DNA from: a bacterium
GTDB lineage: Bacteria; Bacillota; Bacilli; Lactobacillales; Streptococcaceae
DNA: 64,000 nt
Assembly: GCA_905221035.1 (NCBI GenBank)
Contig: CAJNBP010000009.1
Location: 1 to 64,000, forward strand
Direction: 5' to 3'
The notes below the pieces were generated by a model that made no database searches, was not told the origin of the DNA, and was given only the letters and a program-made list of their open reading frames with translations. Each line of letters begins with the position of its first letter. Position 1 is the first letter of the stretch. Below, piece after piece: positions 25,641 through 34,837 of this stretch. The position numbers were made by a program, and so were the translations under genes.

Positions 25641-26818
25641 TATTTTTTAGCTTCAAGGTAGTCCGCAATCGCAGCTACGTCCTTGTCTCCACGACCAGAG
25701 ACATTGATGATGATAATTTCATCTTTACTTAGTTTCGGTGCACGTTTAACTGCTTCTGCGATAGCGTGCGAACTTTCAATCGCTGGGATAATCCCTTCAG
25801 TCTTGCTGAGAAGGAGCAGGGCTTGAACAGCTTCTTCATCCGTTGCAGCGACATATTCCACACGACCTGAATCTTTAAAGTAGGCGTGTTCTGGGCCAAC
25901 CCCTGGATAGTCCAATCCAGCTGAGATAGAGTAAACTGGAGCCAGCTCTCCATCTTCCTTAAAGACTGCATAGGTCTTCATGCCGTCAACAATTCCGATA
26001 CTACCTTTTGTCATAGTTGCTGCGTGTTTGTCTGTGTCAAGTCCATGCCCAGCAGCTTCTACCCCAACCAATTTGACTTCTTGATCAGCCACATACTGAG
26101 AAAAAGCACCAATAGCATTAGAACCACCACCTACACAGGCAATGACGTAATCTGGCAATCGTCCTTCTTTTTCTAAGATTTGACGACGAGATTCTTCACT
26201 GATGACCTTTTGGAATTCATGAACAATTGTAGGATAAGGATGAGGACCCACAGCAGATCCCAAAACGTAGAAGGCTTCAAGGTCATTCATCCATGCTCCA
26301 AAGGCTGCATCTACCGCATCCTTGAGAGTTCGTGTCCCAGTTTCAACTGCATGAACAGTTGCTCCCATCATCTCCATCCGGAAGACATTGAGACGTTGAC
26401 GCTCCACATCCTCTGCCCCCATGTAGACATCACAGGCCATACCAAACTTGGCTGCAGCCGCTGCTGTCGCAACACCATGTTGACCAGCTCCTGTTTCTGC
26501 GATTACTCGTTTTTTGCCCATACGTTTAGCAAGAAGAATTTGTCCTAAAACGTTATTAAGCTTGTGAGAACCAAGGTGGTTAAGATCTTCGCGCTTGAGA
26601 TAAATCTTAGCCCCACCTAAGTGATCTGTCAAACTTTCCGCAAAATAGAGTGGTGTTTCGCGACCTGAATAGTCTTTTAAGTAATGGCGAAACTCTGCCA
26701 AAAACTCTGGATCATCCTTGTATTTGTCAAAAGTCACTTCCAACTCATCCAACAAAGCCTGAATCGGCTCCGGTACGAAACTACCACCAAATTGTCCAAA
26801 ATAACCTTTAGTTGTCAT
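25640..26818 (-). CDS. Second tryptophan synthase beta chain (stand-alone)
   Basis: A 392-residue TrpB paralogue. The PLP lysine is in [14 protein letters not shown], where the operon copy has [21 protein letters not shown] and [10 protein letters not shown] are intact, so it should be an active PLP enzyme. It is of the TrpB1 type in length, not the long archaeal TrpB2. It has its own promoter (27115-27143) and tryptophan T-box. The substitutions next to the PLP lysine may reflect weaker dependence on TrpA, for example indole salvage; this is inference. It could also simply boost the pathway. Confidence 0.92.
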   Translation of the reverse strand: MTTKGYFGQFGGSFVPEPIQALLDELEVTFDKYKDDPEFLAEFRHYLKDYSGRETPLYFAESLTDHLGGAKIYLKREDLNHLGSHKLNNVLGQILLAKRMGKKRVIAETGAGQHGVATAAAAAKFGMACDVYMGAEDVERQRLNVFRMEMMGATVHAVETGTRTLKDAVDAAFGAWMNDLEAFYVLGSAVGPHPYPTIVHEFQKVISEESRRQILEKEGRLPDYVIACVGGGSNAIGAFSQYVADQEVKLVGVEAAGHGLDTDKHAATMTKGSIGIVDGMKTYAVFKEDGELAPVYSISAGLDYPGVGPEHAYFKDSGRVEYVAATDEEAVQALLLLSKTEGIIPAIESSHAIAEAVKRAPKLSKDEIIIINVSGRGDKDVAAIADYLEAKK

Positions 26819-26854
26819 AAAATTTTTCCTCTTTCAGTATTAATTTCAAGATAT

Positions 26855-27108
26855 GAAAAAGCCCACACACAGAATTAAATTCCGTGTGAGGGCGTTGGTA
26901 ACGCGGTGCCACCTCAATTATAAAGGGACTATCCCCCTTTACATCTCTACCTTGTCTAACAACAAGTTGCACTGTAAGGTGTGCGCACCGAATTTTCATT
27001 GTTTCAAATTCATTTTTAAAATCAGCCCACTTTCACTACCTCCAATCACCTGTTCACAATCACCACAGGCTCCCTGAAGATCAAAAATAGTTACTTTTCT
27101 GATTTGTT
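26855..27108 (-). promoter_or_regulatory. T-box riboswitch (tRNA-Trp) of the stand-alone trpB
   Basis: The same 14-base T-box GAGGTGGCACCGCG lies at 26915-26902 on the minus strand. It is followed by a long terminator hairpin ending GGGCTTTTT (near 26856). Stem I is closed by AAATCAG / CTGATTT with UGG (27029-27027) beside it, so the specifier is again tryptophan. Outside the conserved core the sequence differs widely from the trpE T-box, arguing against a recent tandem duplication. Confidence 0.92.
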
Positions 27109-27114
27109 GAACTT

Positions 27115-27143
27115 ATTTTAATACTTTGTTTTTTCTTTGTCAA
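27115..27143 (-). promoter_or_regulatory. Promoter of the stand-alone trpB unit
   Basis: TTGACA (27143-27138), a 17-base spacer and TAAAAT (27120-27115) on the minus strand. It may also feed the downstream trpEGDCFBA operon, because no other promoter is seen before the second T-box. Confidence 0.8.
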
Positions 27144-27150
27144 GACTTTT

Positions 27151-28380
27151 TTACGATTTTTTTGATAAAGTTAGCACTTTTTCAGAAACTGTTTTGAAAG
27201 TCTCAATGATATAGTCCACTTCTTCATCGCTTAGTTTAGTATGAAGAGGGAGCGTAATTTCATTTTCAAAGAAGGCATAGGCCTTAGGATAATTCGCCAT
27301 ATCAAAGCCAAGATTCTTATAGGCTGTCAAGAGAGGAAGTGGTTTGTAGTGTACGTTACTTGCAATTCCTGCTTTGGCCAATTCTTGGATGATGAGGTTG
27401 CGCTCTTCTAAACTTGCTCCTTCTACATGGGTGATGTAGAGGTGACGTGAAGATTCGACAGTATCAGTCTTGTGCGCCAATGGACGGATGCGAGAACCTG
27501 CAAAACCACGATCATAGCGATCCACGATATCCTTACGACGTTCTAACAAACCAGGGTAACGGTCCAATTGTACCAAACCAAGTGACGCCATGATATCGGT
27601 CATATTGCACTTGTAGGCTGGTGTGACGATATCGTATTCCCAAGAACCCAATTGCATCTTGGCAAGAGCATCTTTAGTTTGACCGTGAAGGGAAAGAATT
27701 TGAAATTCTTTGTACATTTCTTCGTCATCAATCGCTGGATTGGCCTTCCAAGTGGCACTTCCACCTTCAGCAGTCGTAAAGTTCTTAACTGCGTGGAATG
27801 AGAAGGAAGTAAAGTCAGCGATAGAACCAGCAGGTTGCCCTTTATAAGTCGATCCCAAAGCATGGGCACTATCAGAAACAATCACAATACGGTTAAAGGC
27901 TTTTTGCCACTTGCTTGCAGCAGTAAAGAGGTCACGTTTCTTCTCCACAACTTGGAACAAACGGTCATAGTCGCAAACAATCCCCGCAAGCTCAACAGGA
28001 ATAATGATCTTAGTCTTTTCAGTGATAGCTTGCTCAAGCAAGTCATAGTCCATTTCAAAAGTATCTGCTTGGATATCCACCATGACAGGGGTTGCTCCCA
28101 CGTGAGTGATAACACTACATGAAGCTGTATAGGTCATAGCTGGAACGATGACTTCATCTCCAGGTCCCACTTCCAAAACACGCAAAATCAACTCAAGAGC
28201 GGCAGTTGCCGAGTTGAGGCAGACAGTCTTAGGTGTCTGTGTGTATTGGGACAAGCGACGCTCTAGTTCTTTTGTCTTTGGACCAGTTGTAATCCAACCA
28301 GAACGCAGGGTATCCGCTACTTCAGCAATTTCTGCTTCCGTAATATCGGGTGGTGAAAATGGAATGTTGTAATTTGGCAT
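27151..28380 (-). CDS. DegT/DnrJ/EryC1/StrS-type sugar aminotransferase (teichoic-acid AATGal pathway)
   Basis: A 409-residue PLP-dependent nucleotide-sugar aminotransferase. The PLP lysine is in SFSFHAVKNFTTAEGG (about residues 196-211), and the start MPNYNIPFSPPDITEAEI is typical of the family. The ATG at 28378-28380 follows AAAGGAG by 7 bases; an upstream ATG lacks a site. The next gene upstream is an initiating sugar transferase. The pair matches the pneumococcal genes proposed to make UDP-AATGal (2-acetamido-4-amino-trideoxygalactose) and to start the teichoic acid repeat (recalled from the literature). It lies 42 bases after that gene, in one operon. Confidence 0.85.
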   Translation of the reverse strand: MPNYNIPFSPPDITEAEIAEVADTLRSGWITTGPKTKELERRLSQYTQTPKTVCLNSATAALELILRVLEVGPGDEVIVPAMTYTASCSVITHVGATPVMVDIQADTFEMDYDLLEQAITEKTKIIIPVELAGIVCDYDRLFQVVEKKRDLFTAASKWQKAFNRIVIVSDSAHALGSTYKGQPAGSIADFTSFSFHAVKNFTTAEGGSATWKANPAIDDEEMYKEFQILSLHGQTKDALAKMQLGSWEYDIVTPAYKCNMTDIMASLGLVQLDRYPGLLERRKDIVDRYDRGFAGSRIRPLAHKTDTVESSRHLYITHVEGASLEERNLIIQELAKAGIASNVHYKPLPLLTAYKNLGFDMANYPKAYAFFENEITLPLHTKLSDEEVDYIIETFKTVSEKVLTLSKKS

Positions 28381-28422
28381 TGATTTGCTCCTTTTGTCTG
28401 TACTCATTTTCTTATGACTACT

Positions 28423-29115
28423 TTATTTTAGCACTTCGAACACGGTTTGAAACATGATTTTGATGTCTCCAAGGAAACTAAACTCTCGGAGATAGGCGAG
28501 GTTATAACGCATCTTTTCAGGAAGAACATGCTCTACATAGGCTTGGTCAACTGACAGACCTTTCTCCGTCATTTGACTGATGATGGTGTCCTCATCCTTG
28601 TAGTTGATGCTAGCTGGAGAGGTAATCCCAGCTGGTAAAAGCAAGGTCGCCATCATTTCAGGGCTATACTGTTCTGTATAACGTGGCACTTCAGGACGTG
28701 TCCCAACAAAGGACATCTCGCCTTTAAGGACATTAACTAGCTGAGGCAGTTCGTCCAAACGGACACGGCGGATGAGATTCCCAACCTTGGTAATGCGGCT
28801 ATCGTTAGCAGAAGTCACCAGACTACCTTTTTTATCCGCATCCGTCACCATAGTGCGAAACTTCCAAATCTTGAAAGGACGGTTGTACTGGGTCACACGC
28901 TCTTGCTTGTAAATGACAGGCCCCTTGCTATCCAACTTGATCCAAATGCTCAAGATCAGAAAGACTGGGGAAGTCAAAATTAGCAAGACCAAGGCCAGAA
29001 CCCAATCCAGGCAACGCTTGAAAATCAGCGAACCCTTCCTTTTAGAGACAAGCTGGTAGTAAGACTCAACCTCGCTTGATTTCATTTCCACGGGCAAGTC
29101 TTCCCATTTCAGCAT
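28423..29115 (-). CDS. Initiating sugar-phosphate transferase of teichoic acid repeats
   Basis: A 230-residue bacterial sugar transferase (WcaJ/PglC type). One membrane helix (about residues 35-58, LVLLILTSPVFLILSIWI) is followed by the catalytic segment KIWKFRTMVTDAD and RRVRLDELPQLVNVLKGEMSFVGTRPE. These enzymes load the first sugar phosphate onto undecaprenyl phosphate. Together with the aminotransferase it fits the AATGal-P-P-undecaprenyl step of choline-teichoic acid synthesis in pneumococcus and relatives. GGAG precedes the ATG at good distance. Confidence 0.87.
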   Translation of the reverse strand: MLKWEDLPVEMKSSEVESYYQLVSKRKGSLIFKRCLDWVLALVLLILTSPVFLILSIWIKLDSKGPVIYKQERVTQYNRPFKIWKFRTMVTDADKKGSLVTSANDSRITKVGNLIRRVRLDELPQLVNVLKGEMSFVGTRPEVPRYTEQYSPEMMATLLLPAGITSPASINYKDEDTIISQMTEKGLSVDQAYVEHVLPEKMRYNLAYLREFSFLGDIKIMFQTVFEVLK

Positions 29116-29220
29116 GCTGTTTCTCCTTTGTTTTTATTATACTATTTGTCAACATTTTTCATTATACCACAAAATGGAAAAGGCGGTGTAAGAAATCTGT
29201 AATTTGACGGATTTCCTTCT

Positions 29221-29243
29221 TATACTCAATGAAAATCAAAGAG
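29221..29243 (-). repeat. Short boxC-like remnant
   Basis: Twenty-three bases matching the boxC end (CTCTTTGATTTTCATTGAGTATA on the minus strand, shortened here) lie directly before the stop of the ABC exporter gene. No boxA or boxB is attached. Confidence 0.5.
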
Positions 29244-29245
29244 TA

Positions 29246-30988
29246 TTAAGACATGGCCCCTGCCTGTAAACTATACATCTTGTGATAGGTTCCTCCCAAG
29301 GCCAAGAGTTCCTCATGGGTTCCACTCTCGATAATGCGTCCCTTATCCAAGACATAGATGCAGTTGGCGTCTTGGATGGTAGAAAGACGGTGGGCAATGG
29401 CAATGGTTGTTCGCCCTTGTCTCATCTTAGCCAGAGAAGCTTGAACCAAGCTTTCTGTTTCAGAGTCAATATTGGCTGTCGCTTCATCCAAAATCAAGAT
29501 TTTAGGCTGACTGGCGACTGTTCTGGCAAAGGCAAGAAGCTGTCGCTGGCCAGTTGAAAAACTCGAACCACGCTCGGAAACAGGTGCATCATATCCCAGC
29601 GGAAGTTCTTGGATAAAGGAATCTGCATCGACAAAGGCAGCTGCAGCCTGAACCTCTTCGTCACTGAGATCTTGGTACATGGCGATATTGGATTTGATAG
29701 TCCCGTGATAGAGAAAGGGATCTTGCAAGACCAGACCGATATTTTTTCTCAGTTCTTCCTGCCTGTAGTCTCTAATATCCACACCATCCAAGAGAACTCG
29801 CCCTGACTGAAATTCATAAAAGCGCATGAGGACATTGATGATCGAAGATTTCCCTGAACCTGTATGGCCCACAAAGGCAATGGTCTCACCCTTCTTAACC
29901 GAAAAGGAAATATCATCCAGAATCTGGTGCTTGCCTTCATAAGAGAAACACACATGTTCAAAACGGATATTGCCTTCTTGGACTTTGGCTTGCCCATCTT
30001 TTTGAAGAGGCTCATAGGTCGTCTCGTCAATCAAGGCGAAGACACGGCCTGCAGATACCATAGAAGTTTGAAGGGTTGAAAAGTTTTGCGTCACCTCAAT
30101 CAAGGGATCAAAGAGACGGTTGATGTACTGGATAAAGGCATACATGGTTCCGGCCGTTATCCCGATAGAAAGCCCACGGTAGCCAAAGTAGGCCATCAAG
30201 ACAGCATAGCCTAGAAGTTTCAGCAAACTCATGGCAGGTCTCAAAAAGAGGGCATCCAAGGCTACCGAACGGTTGGCATAGACCAAGTGTTCTTGGTTGA
30301 TTTCATCAAATTCTGCCTGTAGGCGCTTCTCTTGATTAAAGGCCTGGATAATCCTGATTCCCTCGATATTCTCTGCCAGCTTACTATTGATATCTGACAA
30401 GAGACTTCTGGTTTTTTCAATGATTTTGACTGATTTTTTCCGATAGAGATTGACCAAAAGGAAAATCAAGGGGAGAAAGAGCAAGACTAAAGCTGTCAAA
30501 CGAAAATCCAGCACCAACATGGTATACAGGGTTGTCAGAAATATGAAAACTGCTGAGATAAAGCTGGATAAAATCCCAGAAAACATATCACTGATGGTCT
30601 CGGTATCATTTGTCAGACGAGAGACGATGGAGCCTGCGGGTGTCTTGTCAAAGTAAGACATGCCCAGTTTCTCCATATTGGCAAAGGCATCGCGACGAAT
30701 ATCCCTTACAATACTGTAAGACACCCGCGCAAAGAGAAGATTGCCGACATATTGAACTAGAGTTTGTAGGATATAAAGGCCATAGTAGGCCAGCAAAACG
30801 GTAACGGCAACTTGGTTAAGATTGCTGAGATACTGGTCAATAAAGTGGGAAGCCACAAGGGGAATGACACTTTTAATGACCGTAGTCGCTAGGAGCAAGC
30901 TGAGTGCCAAAAAGGTCAGAAGACCATAAGGCTTAAGATAAGACATCAAGCGTTTCAATACAGCCCATTGTTCTTGTTTATTCTGCAT
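29246..30988 (-). CDS. ABC exporter half-transporter, second subunit
   Basis: A 580-residue fusion of a six-helix membrane domain (about residues 15-310) and an ATPase domain. Walker A is GHTGSGKSS, Walker B is ILILDEATANIDSE with a normal catalytic glutamate, and the signature is degenerate (SFSTGQRQLL instead of LSGGQ). It overlaps the preceding half-transporter by 11 bases and surely forms a heterodimer with it. Related pairs export drugs or peptides; no substrate gene is adjacent. GGAG precedes the ATG. Confidence 0.92.
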   Translation of the reverse strand: MQNKQEQWAVLKRLMSYLKPYGLLTFLALSLLLATTVIKSVIPLVASHFIDQYLSNLNQVAVTVLLAYYGLYILQTLVQYVGNLLFARVSYSIVRDIRRDAFANMEKLGMSYFDKTPAGSIVSRLTNDTETISDMFSGILSSFISAVFIFLTTLYTMLVLDFRLTALVLLFLPLIFLLVNLYRKKSVKIIEKTRSLLSDINSKLAENIEGIRIIQAFNQEKRLQAEFDEINQEHLVYANRSVALDALFLRPAMSLLKLLGYAVLMAYFGYRGLSIGITAGTMYAFIQYINRLFDPLIEVTQNFSTLQTSMVSAGRVFALIDETTYEPLQKDGQAKVQEGNIRFEHVCFSYEGKHQILDDISFSVKKGETIAFVGHTGSGKSSIINVLMRFYEFQSGRVLLDGVDIRDYRQEELRKNIGLVLQDPFLYHGTIKSNIAMYQDLSDEEVQAAAAFVDADSFIQELPLGYDAPVSERGSSFSTGQRQLLAFARTVASQPKILILDEATANIDSETESLVQASLAKMRQGRTTIAIAHRLSTIQDANCIYVLDKGRIIESGTHEELLALGGTYHKMYSLQAGAMS

Positions 30989-32723
30989 CTTCTTCTCCTT
31001 TCATTTCCAACTGCTGAGACTGGTAGGTTTGGGCATACCAGCCATCTAAAGCTAGCAAATCATCGTGCGTGCCCCGTTCGATAATTTGGCCATTTTGCAG
31101 AACTAAAATCAAATCTGCATGGACAACCGCACTGAGACGATGAGCTGTGATAATGGTTGTCTTGTCCTTGCGCGTCTCCTTGAGATTGTCAATAATCGCA
31201 TACTCTGTCTTGGCATCCACGGCTGACAAGGAATCATCTAAAATCAAGATATCAGGGTCTAAAATCATAGCCCGACTCATAGCCAGACGTTGCTTTTGCC
31301 CACCAGAAAGACTGACTCCCTTTTCACCAATCAACGTATCAAAGCCTTGAGGCATAGCTACAATGTCTTGATATACTTGAGCTAGCTTGGTCGCTTCCTC
31401 GACCGCTGAAAGGGGCAAGTTAGGGTTGGCAAAGCGGATATTGTCTAAGATAGAGGTCGCAAAGAGGAACTGGTCCTGAGGAACATAGCCCATGAGACTG
31501 CGAAGGTCTGTCAGACGATAGTCCCGAATATCATGACCGTTTAGGTAAATGGCACCCTTATCCACATCGTATTCACGCAAGAGGAGTTTGATCAAGGACG
31601 TTTTACCAGAACCTGTCTGCCCGACCAAGCCTAGAGTTTGCCCTTTTTCTAAACTAAAGTGAATATTTATCAGCGTTTCCTCATTTTCAAAGGCAAAGCT
31701 GTCAATATCGTACTCCAAGCGCCCATTTTCAATACTGTCTAGAGGAAACTCAGTGTCTTGTACAGGTGATTCCTGAGACAAAAGTTCCTCAATCCGCTGA
31801 TAAGAAACCTTGCCTCGCTGGGTAATATTAAAGAGGAAACCGATGGCCATAAGAGGCCAGACCAACATATCCAAGTAACTGATAAAGGTGACCAGATTCC
31901 CAACTGTGATTTTCCCTTTCTGAACCATCAAAGAGCCTACCAGGAGCGTTAAAACATAGGATGAACCAACAAATAAGAGAACCATGGGGTCAAAGAGACT
32001 ATCGTATTTCATGGTTTGGAGATTCTTTTGGAAGGTCAATTCATTGACTGCCTGGAAAGACTTCAACTCGTCCGCCTGATACCCAAAAGACTTGGTCACT
32101 TTAATACCTGATACAGACTCCTGCACCTTGTTATTGAGTTCAGAAAAGGCAGCCTGTGATTCGCCAAAGGCCTTATGTGTCTTTCTACCTAAACGACTGG
32201 TCGCATAAGCCATGAAAGGTAAGGGTAAAATGGCAACTAGGGTCATTTGCCACGAAATGCTAAAGAACATGGTCAGCAAGGTCACTAGAGCTGTGATTGA
32301 GGCATCCACCGCAGACATGACGCCTCCACCTGCGAGACGGGTTAAGGCATTGATATCGTTGGTGGCATGCGCCATCAGGTCCCCCGTCCGATAGGTTTGA
32401 TAAAATGCTGGAGACATTTTTGTGAAATGCTCAAACAAGCGAGAACGCATAATCTGTCCCAGACGGTAGGAAGTCCCGAGAATATACATACGCCACACAT
32501 AGCGCAGATAGTACATGCCAAAGGCCGCAAGGAGCAAGTAAAATAGGTCAAGAAGAAGGTCCTGCTGGGTTAATTGCTCCGAAGTAATGGCATCAATGAC
32601 CCGCCCCATAACCATAGGTGGAATGAGATTGAGGACGGAAACCAAGACCAGGGCCACAATCCCGACTAGATAACGGCGTTTTTCTAACTTGAAAAACCAC
32701 CAAAGTTTTTGAATAATGGACAT
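30978..32723 (-). CDS. ABC exporter half-transporter, first subunit
   Basis: A 581-residue fusion of six membrane helices and an ATPase domain. Walker A is GQTGSGKTS, the signature is the full LSGGQKQRL, but Walker B is ILILDDSLSAVDAK, with aspartate in place of the catalytic glutamate. With the degenerate signature of the partner this predicts one canonical and one degenerate ATP site, the rule for heterodimeric exporters such as LmrCD or TM287/288. I chose the ATG at 32721-32723 after AAAGGGATC; the longer frame lacks a site. Confidence 0.92.
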   Translation of the reverse strand: MSIIQKLWWFFKLEKRRYLVGIVALVLVSVLNLIPPMVMGRVIDAITSEQLTQQDLLLDLFYLLLAAFGMYYLRYVWRMYILGTSYRLGQIMRSRLFEHFTKMSPAFYQTYRTGDLMAHATNDINALTRLAGGGVMSAVDASITALVTLLTMFFSISWQMTLVAILPLPFMAYATSRLGRKTHKAFGESQAAFSELNNKVQESVSGIKVTKSFGYQADELKSFQAVNELTFQKNLQTMKYDSLFDPMVLLFVGSSYVLTLLVGSLMVQKGKITVGNLVTFISYLDMLVWPLMAIGFLFNITQRGKVSYQRIEELLSQESPVQDTEFPLDSIENGRLEYDIDSFAFENEETLINIHFSLEKGQTLGLVGQTGSGKTSLIKLLLREYDVDKGAIYLNGHDIRDYRLTDLRSLMGYVPQDQFLFATSILDNIRFANPNLPLSAVEEATKLAQVYQDIVAMPQGFDTLIGEKGVSLSGGQKQRLAMSRAMILDPDILILDDSLSAVDAKTEYAIIDNLKETRKDKTTIITAHRLSAVVHADLILVLQNGQIIERGTHDDLLALDGWYAQTYQSQQLEMKGEEDAE

Positions 32724-32777
32724 AAGATCCCTTTCTGATTGCAAATGGAAACCTGAGGCCAAGACCCCAGGTTTTTC

Positions 32778-33413
32778 TTATTCATAGGTTACAACTGTGA
32801 CGGCACCCTTGTCATACTCAGCGATAAAGATATTGGCTACATTGTCATGCCCTTGTTTGCTGAGGTTATCAAGCAGCCATTCTTCGCTACGACCAATCGA
32901 TTCCAAAACATCTACTTGGATCACACCGTCAGTCACAACTGGATACTTAGGATTTTCATCTCCCATTTGTACCACTATGAGTTGGCCATTTTGCTCCTGC
33001 ACAGCTCGTTTGACTTGTTTCATCTGGAAAATCCCTTGACTACGAAGTTTGAGGGCTACATCCGATGCAGACAAACCAACGGAACGACAGGCTTCTGGGT
33101 CAATCTTCCCATTTTTGATAAGGAGAGTTGGCTTGCCATCAATCAAGCGTTTGACAAAACGAACATTGTTATTGAGCCACTTGAGGGTCAAGACCAAAAT
33201 CGTCCACATCATCAGAATCACTGCATACTGGAGAATGCTGATAGAACTATTGTAAATCACCCCACCAATGATGCCACCGAGAACATAGTTCTGAATTTGG
33301 TCTGTCGCCGAGTTAGGCGCCAGGTTCCCCTTTCCTGTCACATTAATAACAAAAACAAGCGAGAAAAGTCCCAAAGCCAGTTTGATTAAAATTTCCATAT
33401 AGTTGAGCGTCAT
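32778..33413 (-). CDS. DUF421 (YetF-like) membrane protein
   Basis: A 211-residue membrane protein of the DUF421/YetF family. Two to three N-terminal helices (about residues 8-90) are followed by the cytosolic YetF-type domain with KPTLLIKNGKIDPEACRSVGLS and a repeat-like C-terminus. The function is unknown. GGAGG precedes the ATG, which overlaps the DUF3290 stop by 4 bases, so the two products are coupled and likely act together. Confidence 0.85.
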   Translation of the reverse strand: MTLNYMEILIKLALGLFSLVFVINVTGKGNLAPNSATDQIQNYVLGGIIGGVIYNSSISILQYAVILMMWTILVLTLKWLNNNVRFVKRLIDGKPTLLIKNGKIDPEACRSVGLSASDVALKLRSQGIFQMKQVKRAVQEQNGQLIVVQMGDENPKYPVVTDGVIQVDVLESIGRSEEWLLDNLSKQGHDNVANIFIAEYDKGAVTVVTYE

Positions 33414-33865
33414 TTGTTTACCTCCACCAATTCAATAGCATCTGTTTGATGCAATTCTAATTTCTCTAAAAGATACTTGTCTGGTTCGCTCCCGTTCATA
33501 GCACGGTAGACATTTGGACCTACCTTGACAAGCGCTCCATCAGTGGCAACTGAAGTATTGACGTAAACTTCTGATTTATCCACTCCCAAGTCTTCGGAAA
33601 CAACCTCTATGAAATGAAGTGAAGTTTGAAATTGGTTGTTAGAGGCTTGATTGGTCTGGTATTTTGAGATTGTCACCAAAAGCATGGCTACCAATGTCAA
33701 GGCCAAAATCATGACCAATTCACGAAATTTAGTTCCCTTTTTATCACGATAAGCCTTAAAAGCAAAAAATCCTGTGATAGCTAGGAGCACAATCCCAAAG
33801 CCAATCATGATTCCATTTTGCTGACTGATTTGGCTAAGCACATAGTCATATGAGTAAAATTTCAT
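33410..33865 (-). CDS. DUF3290 membrane protein
   Basis: A 151-residue protein of family DUF3290. Two membrane helices (about residues 18-38 and 48-66) are followed by an extracytoplasmic-looking domain of about 85 residues (ASNNQFQTSLHFIEVV...). No function is known. It is the first gene of a two-gene operon with the DUF421 protein. The divergent exoA gene starts 133 bases away. Confidence 0.83.
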   Translation of the reverse strand: MKFYSYDYVLSQISQQNGIMIGFGIVLLAITGFFAFKAYRDKKGTKFRELVMILALTLVAMLLVTISKYQTNQASNNQFQTSLHFIEVVSEDLGVDKSEVYVNTSVATDGALVKVGPNVYRAMNGSEPDKYLLEKLELHQTDAIELVEVNK

Positions 33866-33998
33866 TTATTTTCACTCCCTTTCATAAAATCATTCTTCAT
33901 TATAAACGAAAGAGGGTGATTTTTCAAACCATACGTTGGGGAAATAGACCTTTTTTTGGTATAATAAAATCTATAATCTGAATGAAAAAGGTAACTTT

Positions 33999-34826
33999 AT
34001 GAAACTCATCTCATGGAATATTGATTCCCTCAATGCAGCCCTAACTAGTGACTCAGCTCGCGCTAAATTATCCCAAGAAGTCCTACAAACCTTGGTCGCT
34101 GAAAATGCTGATATCATCGCTATCCAAGAAACCAAACTTTCTGCCAAGGGTCCTACTAAAAAACATTTGGAAATTTTAGAAGAACTCTTCCCAGACTACG
34201 AAAACACGTGGCGCTCTTCTCAAGAGCCTGCCCGCAAAGGCTATGCTGGTACTATGTTCCTCTATAAGAAAGAACTCACACCCACTATCAGCTTCCCAGA
34301 AATCGGTGCCCCTTCTACCATGGACTTGGAAGGTCGTATCATCACTCTAGAATTTGATAAATTTTTCGTTACCCAAGTTTACACTCCAAACGCTGGCGAC
34401 GGCCTCAAACGCTTGGAAGAACGTCAAGTCTGGGATGTCAAATATGCTGAATACTTGGCTGAACTAGACAAAGAAAAACCAGTCCTTGCGACTGGTGACT
34501 ACAACGTAGCCCACAATGAGATCGACCTTGCAAATCCTGCTAGCAACCGCCGTTCACCAGGATTTACCGACGAGGAACGTGCTGGATTTACCAACCTTTT
34601 GGCAACTGGATTTACTGATACCTTCCGTCATGTTCACGGCGATGTCCCAGAACGTTACACTTGGTGGGCACAACGTAGCAAAACTTCAAAAATCAACAAT
34701 ACAGGCTGGAGAATCGACTACTGGCTCACAAGTAACCGCATCGCTGACAAGGTGACCAAGTCTGACATGATTGACTCAGGAGCACGTCAAGACCATACAC
34801 CCATTGTCATGGAGATTGAGCTCTAA
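33999..34826 (+). CDS. exoA: Exodeoxyribonuclease III / AP endonuclease ExoA
   Basis: A 275-residue Mg-dependent DNA repair nuclease of the ExoIII family. Active-site motifs are WNIDSLNAA, IIAIQETKLS, TGDYNVAHNEIDL (Asp/Asn) and the terminal GARQDHTPIVMEI (Asp-His). It cleaves abasic sites in base-excision repair. A TATAAT at 33959-33964 with a weak -35 precedes the gene. It is followed 11 bases later by a VOC-family gene, so the two are likely co-transcribed. Confidence 0.95.
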   Translation: MKLISWNIDSLNAALTSDSARAKLSQEVLQTLVAENADIIAIQETKLSAKGPTKKHLEILEELFPDYENTWRSSQEPARKGYAGTMFLYKKELTPTISFPEIGAPSTMDLEGRIITLEFDKFFVTQVYTPNAGDGLKRLEERQVWDVKYAEYLAELDKEKPVLATGDYNVAHNEIDLANPASNRRSPGFTDEERAGFTNLLATGFTDTFRHVHGDVPERYTWWAQRSKTSKINNTGWRIDYWLTSNRIADKVTKSDMIDSGARQDHTPIVMEIEL

Positions 34827-34837
34827 GGAGAAAGCTA

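Noticed and set aside
29221..29243. Possible terminator for the ABC exporter operon
   Set aside because: It is a boxC-like fragment and forms no stem. No clear terminator is seen for that operon.
32847..33389. 180-codon plus-strand frame opposite the DUF421 gene
   Set aside because: Antisense shadow; the DUF421 gene has clear family motifs and translational coupling.
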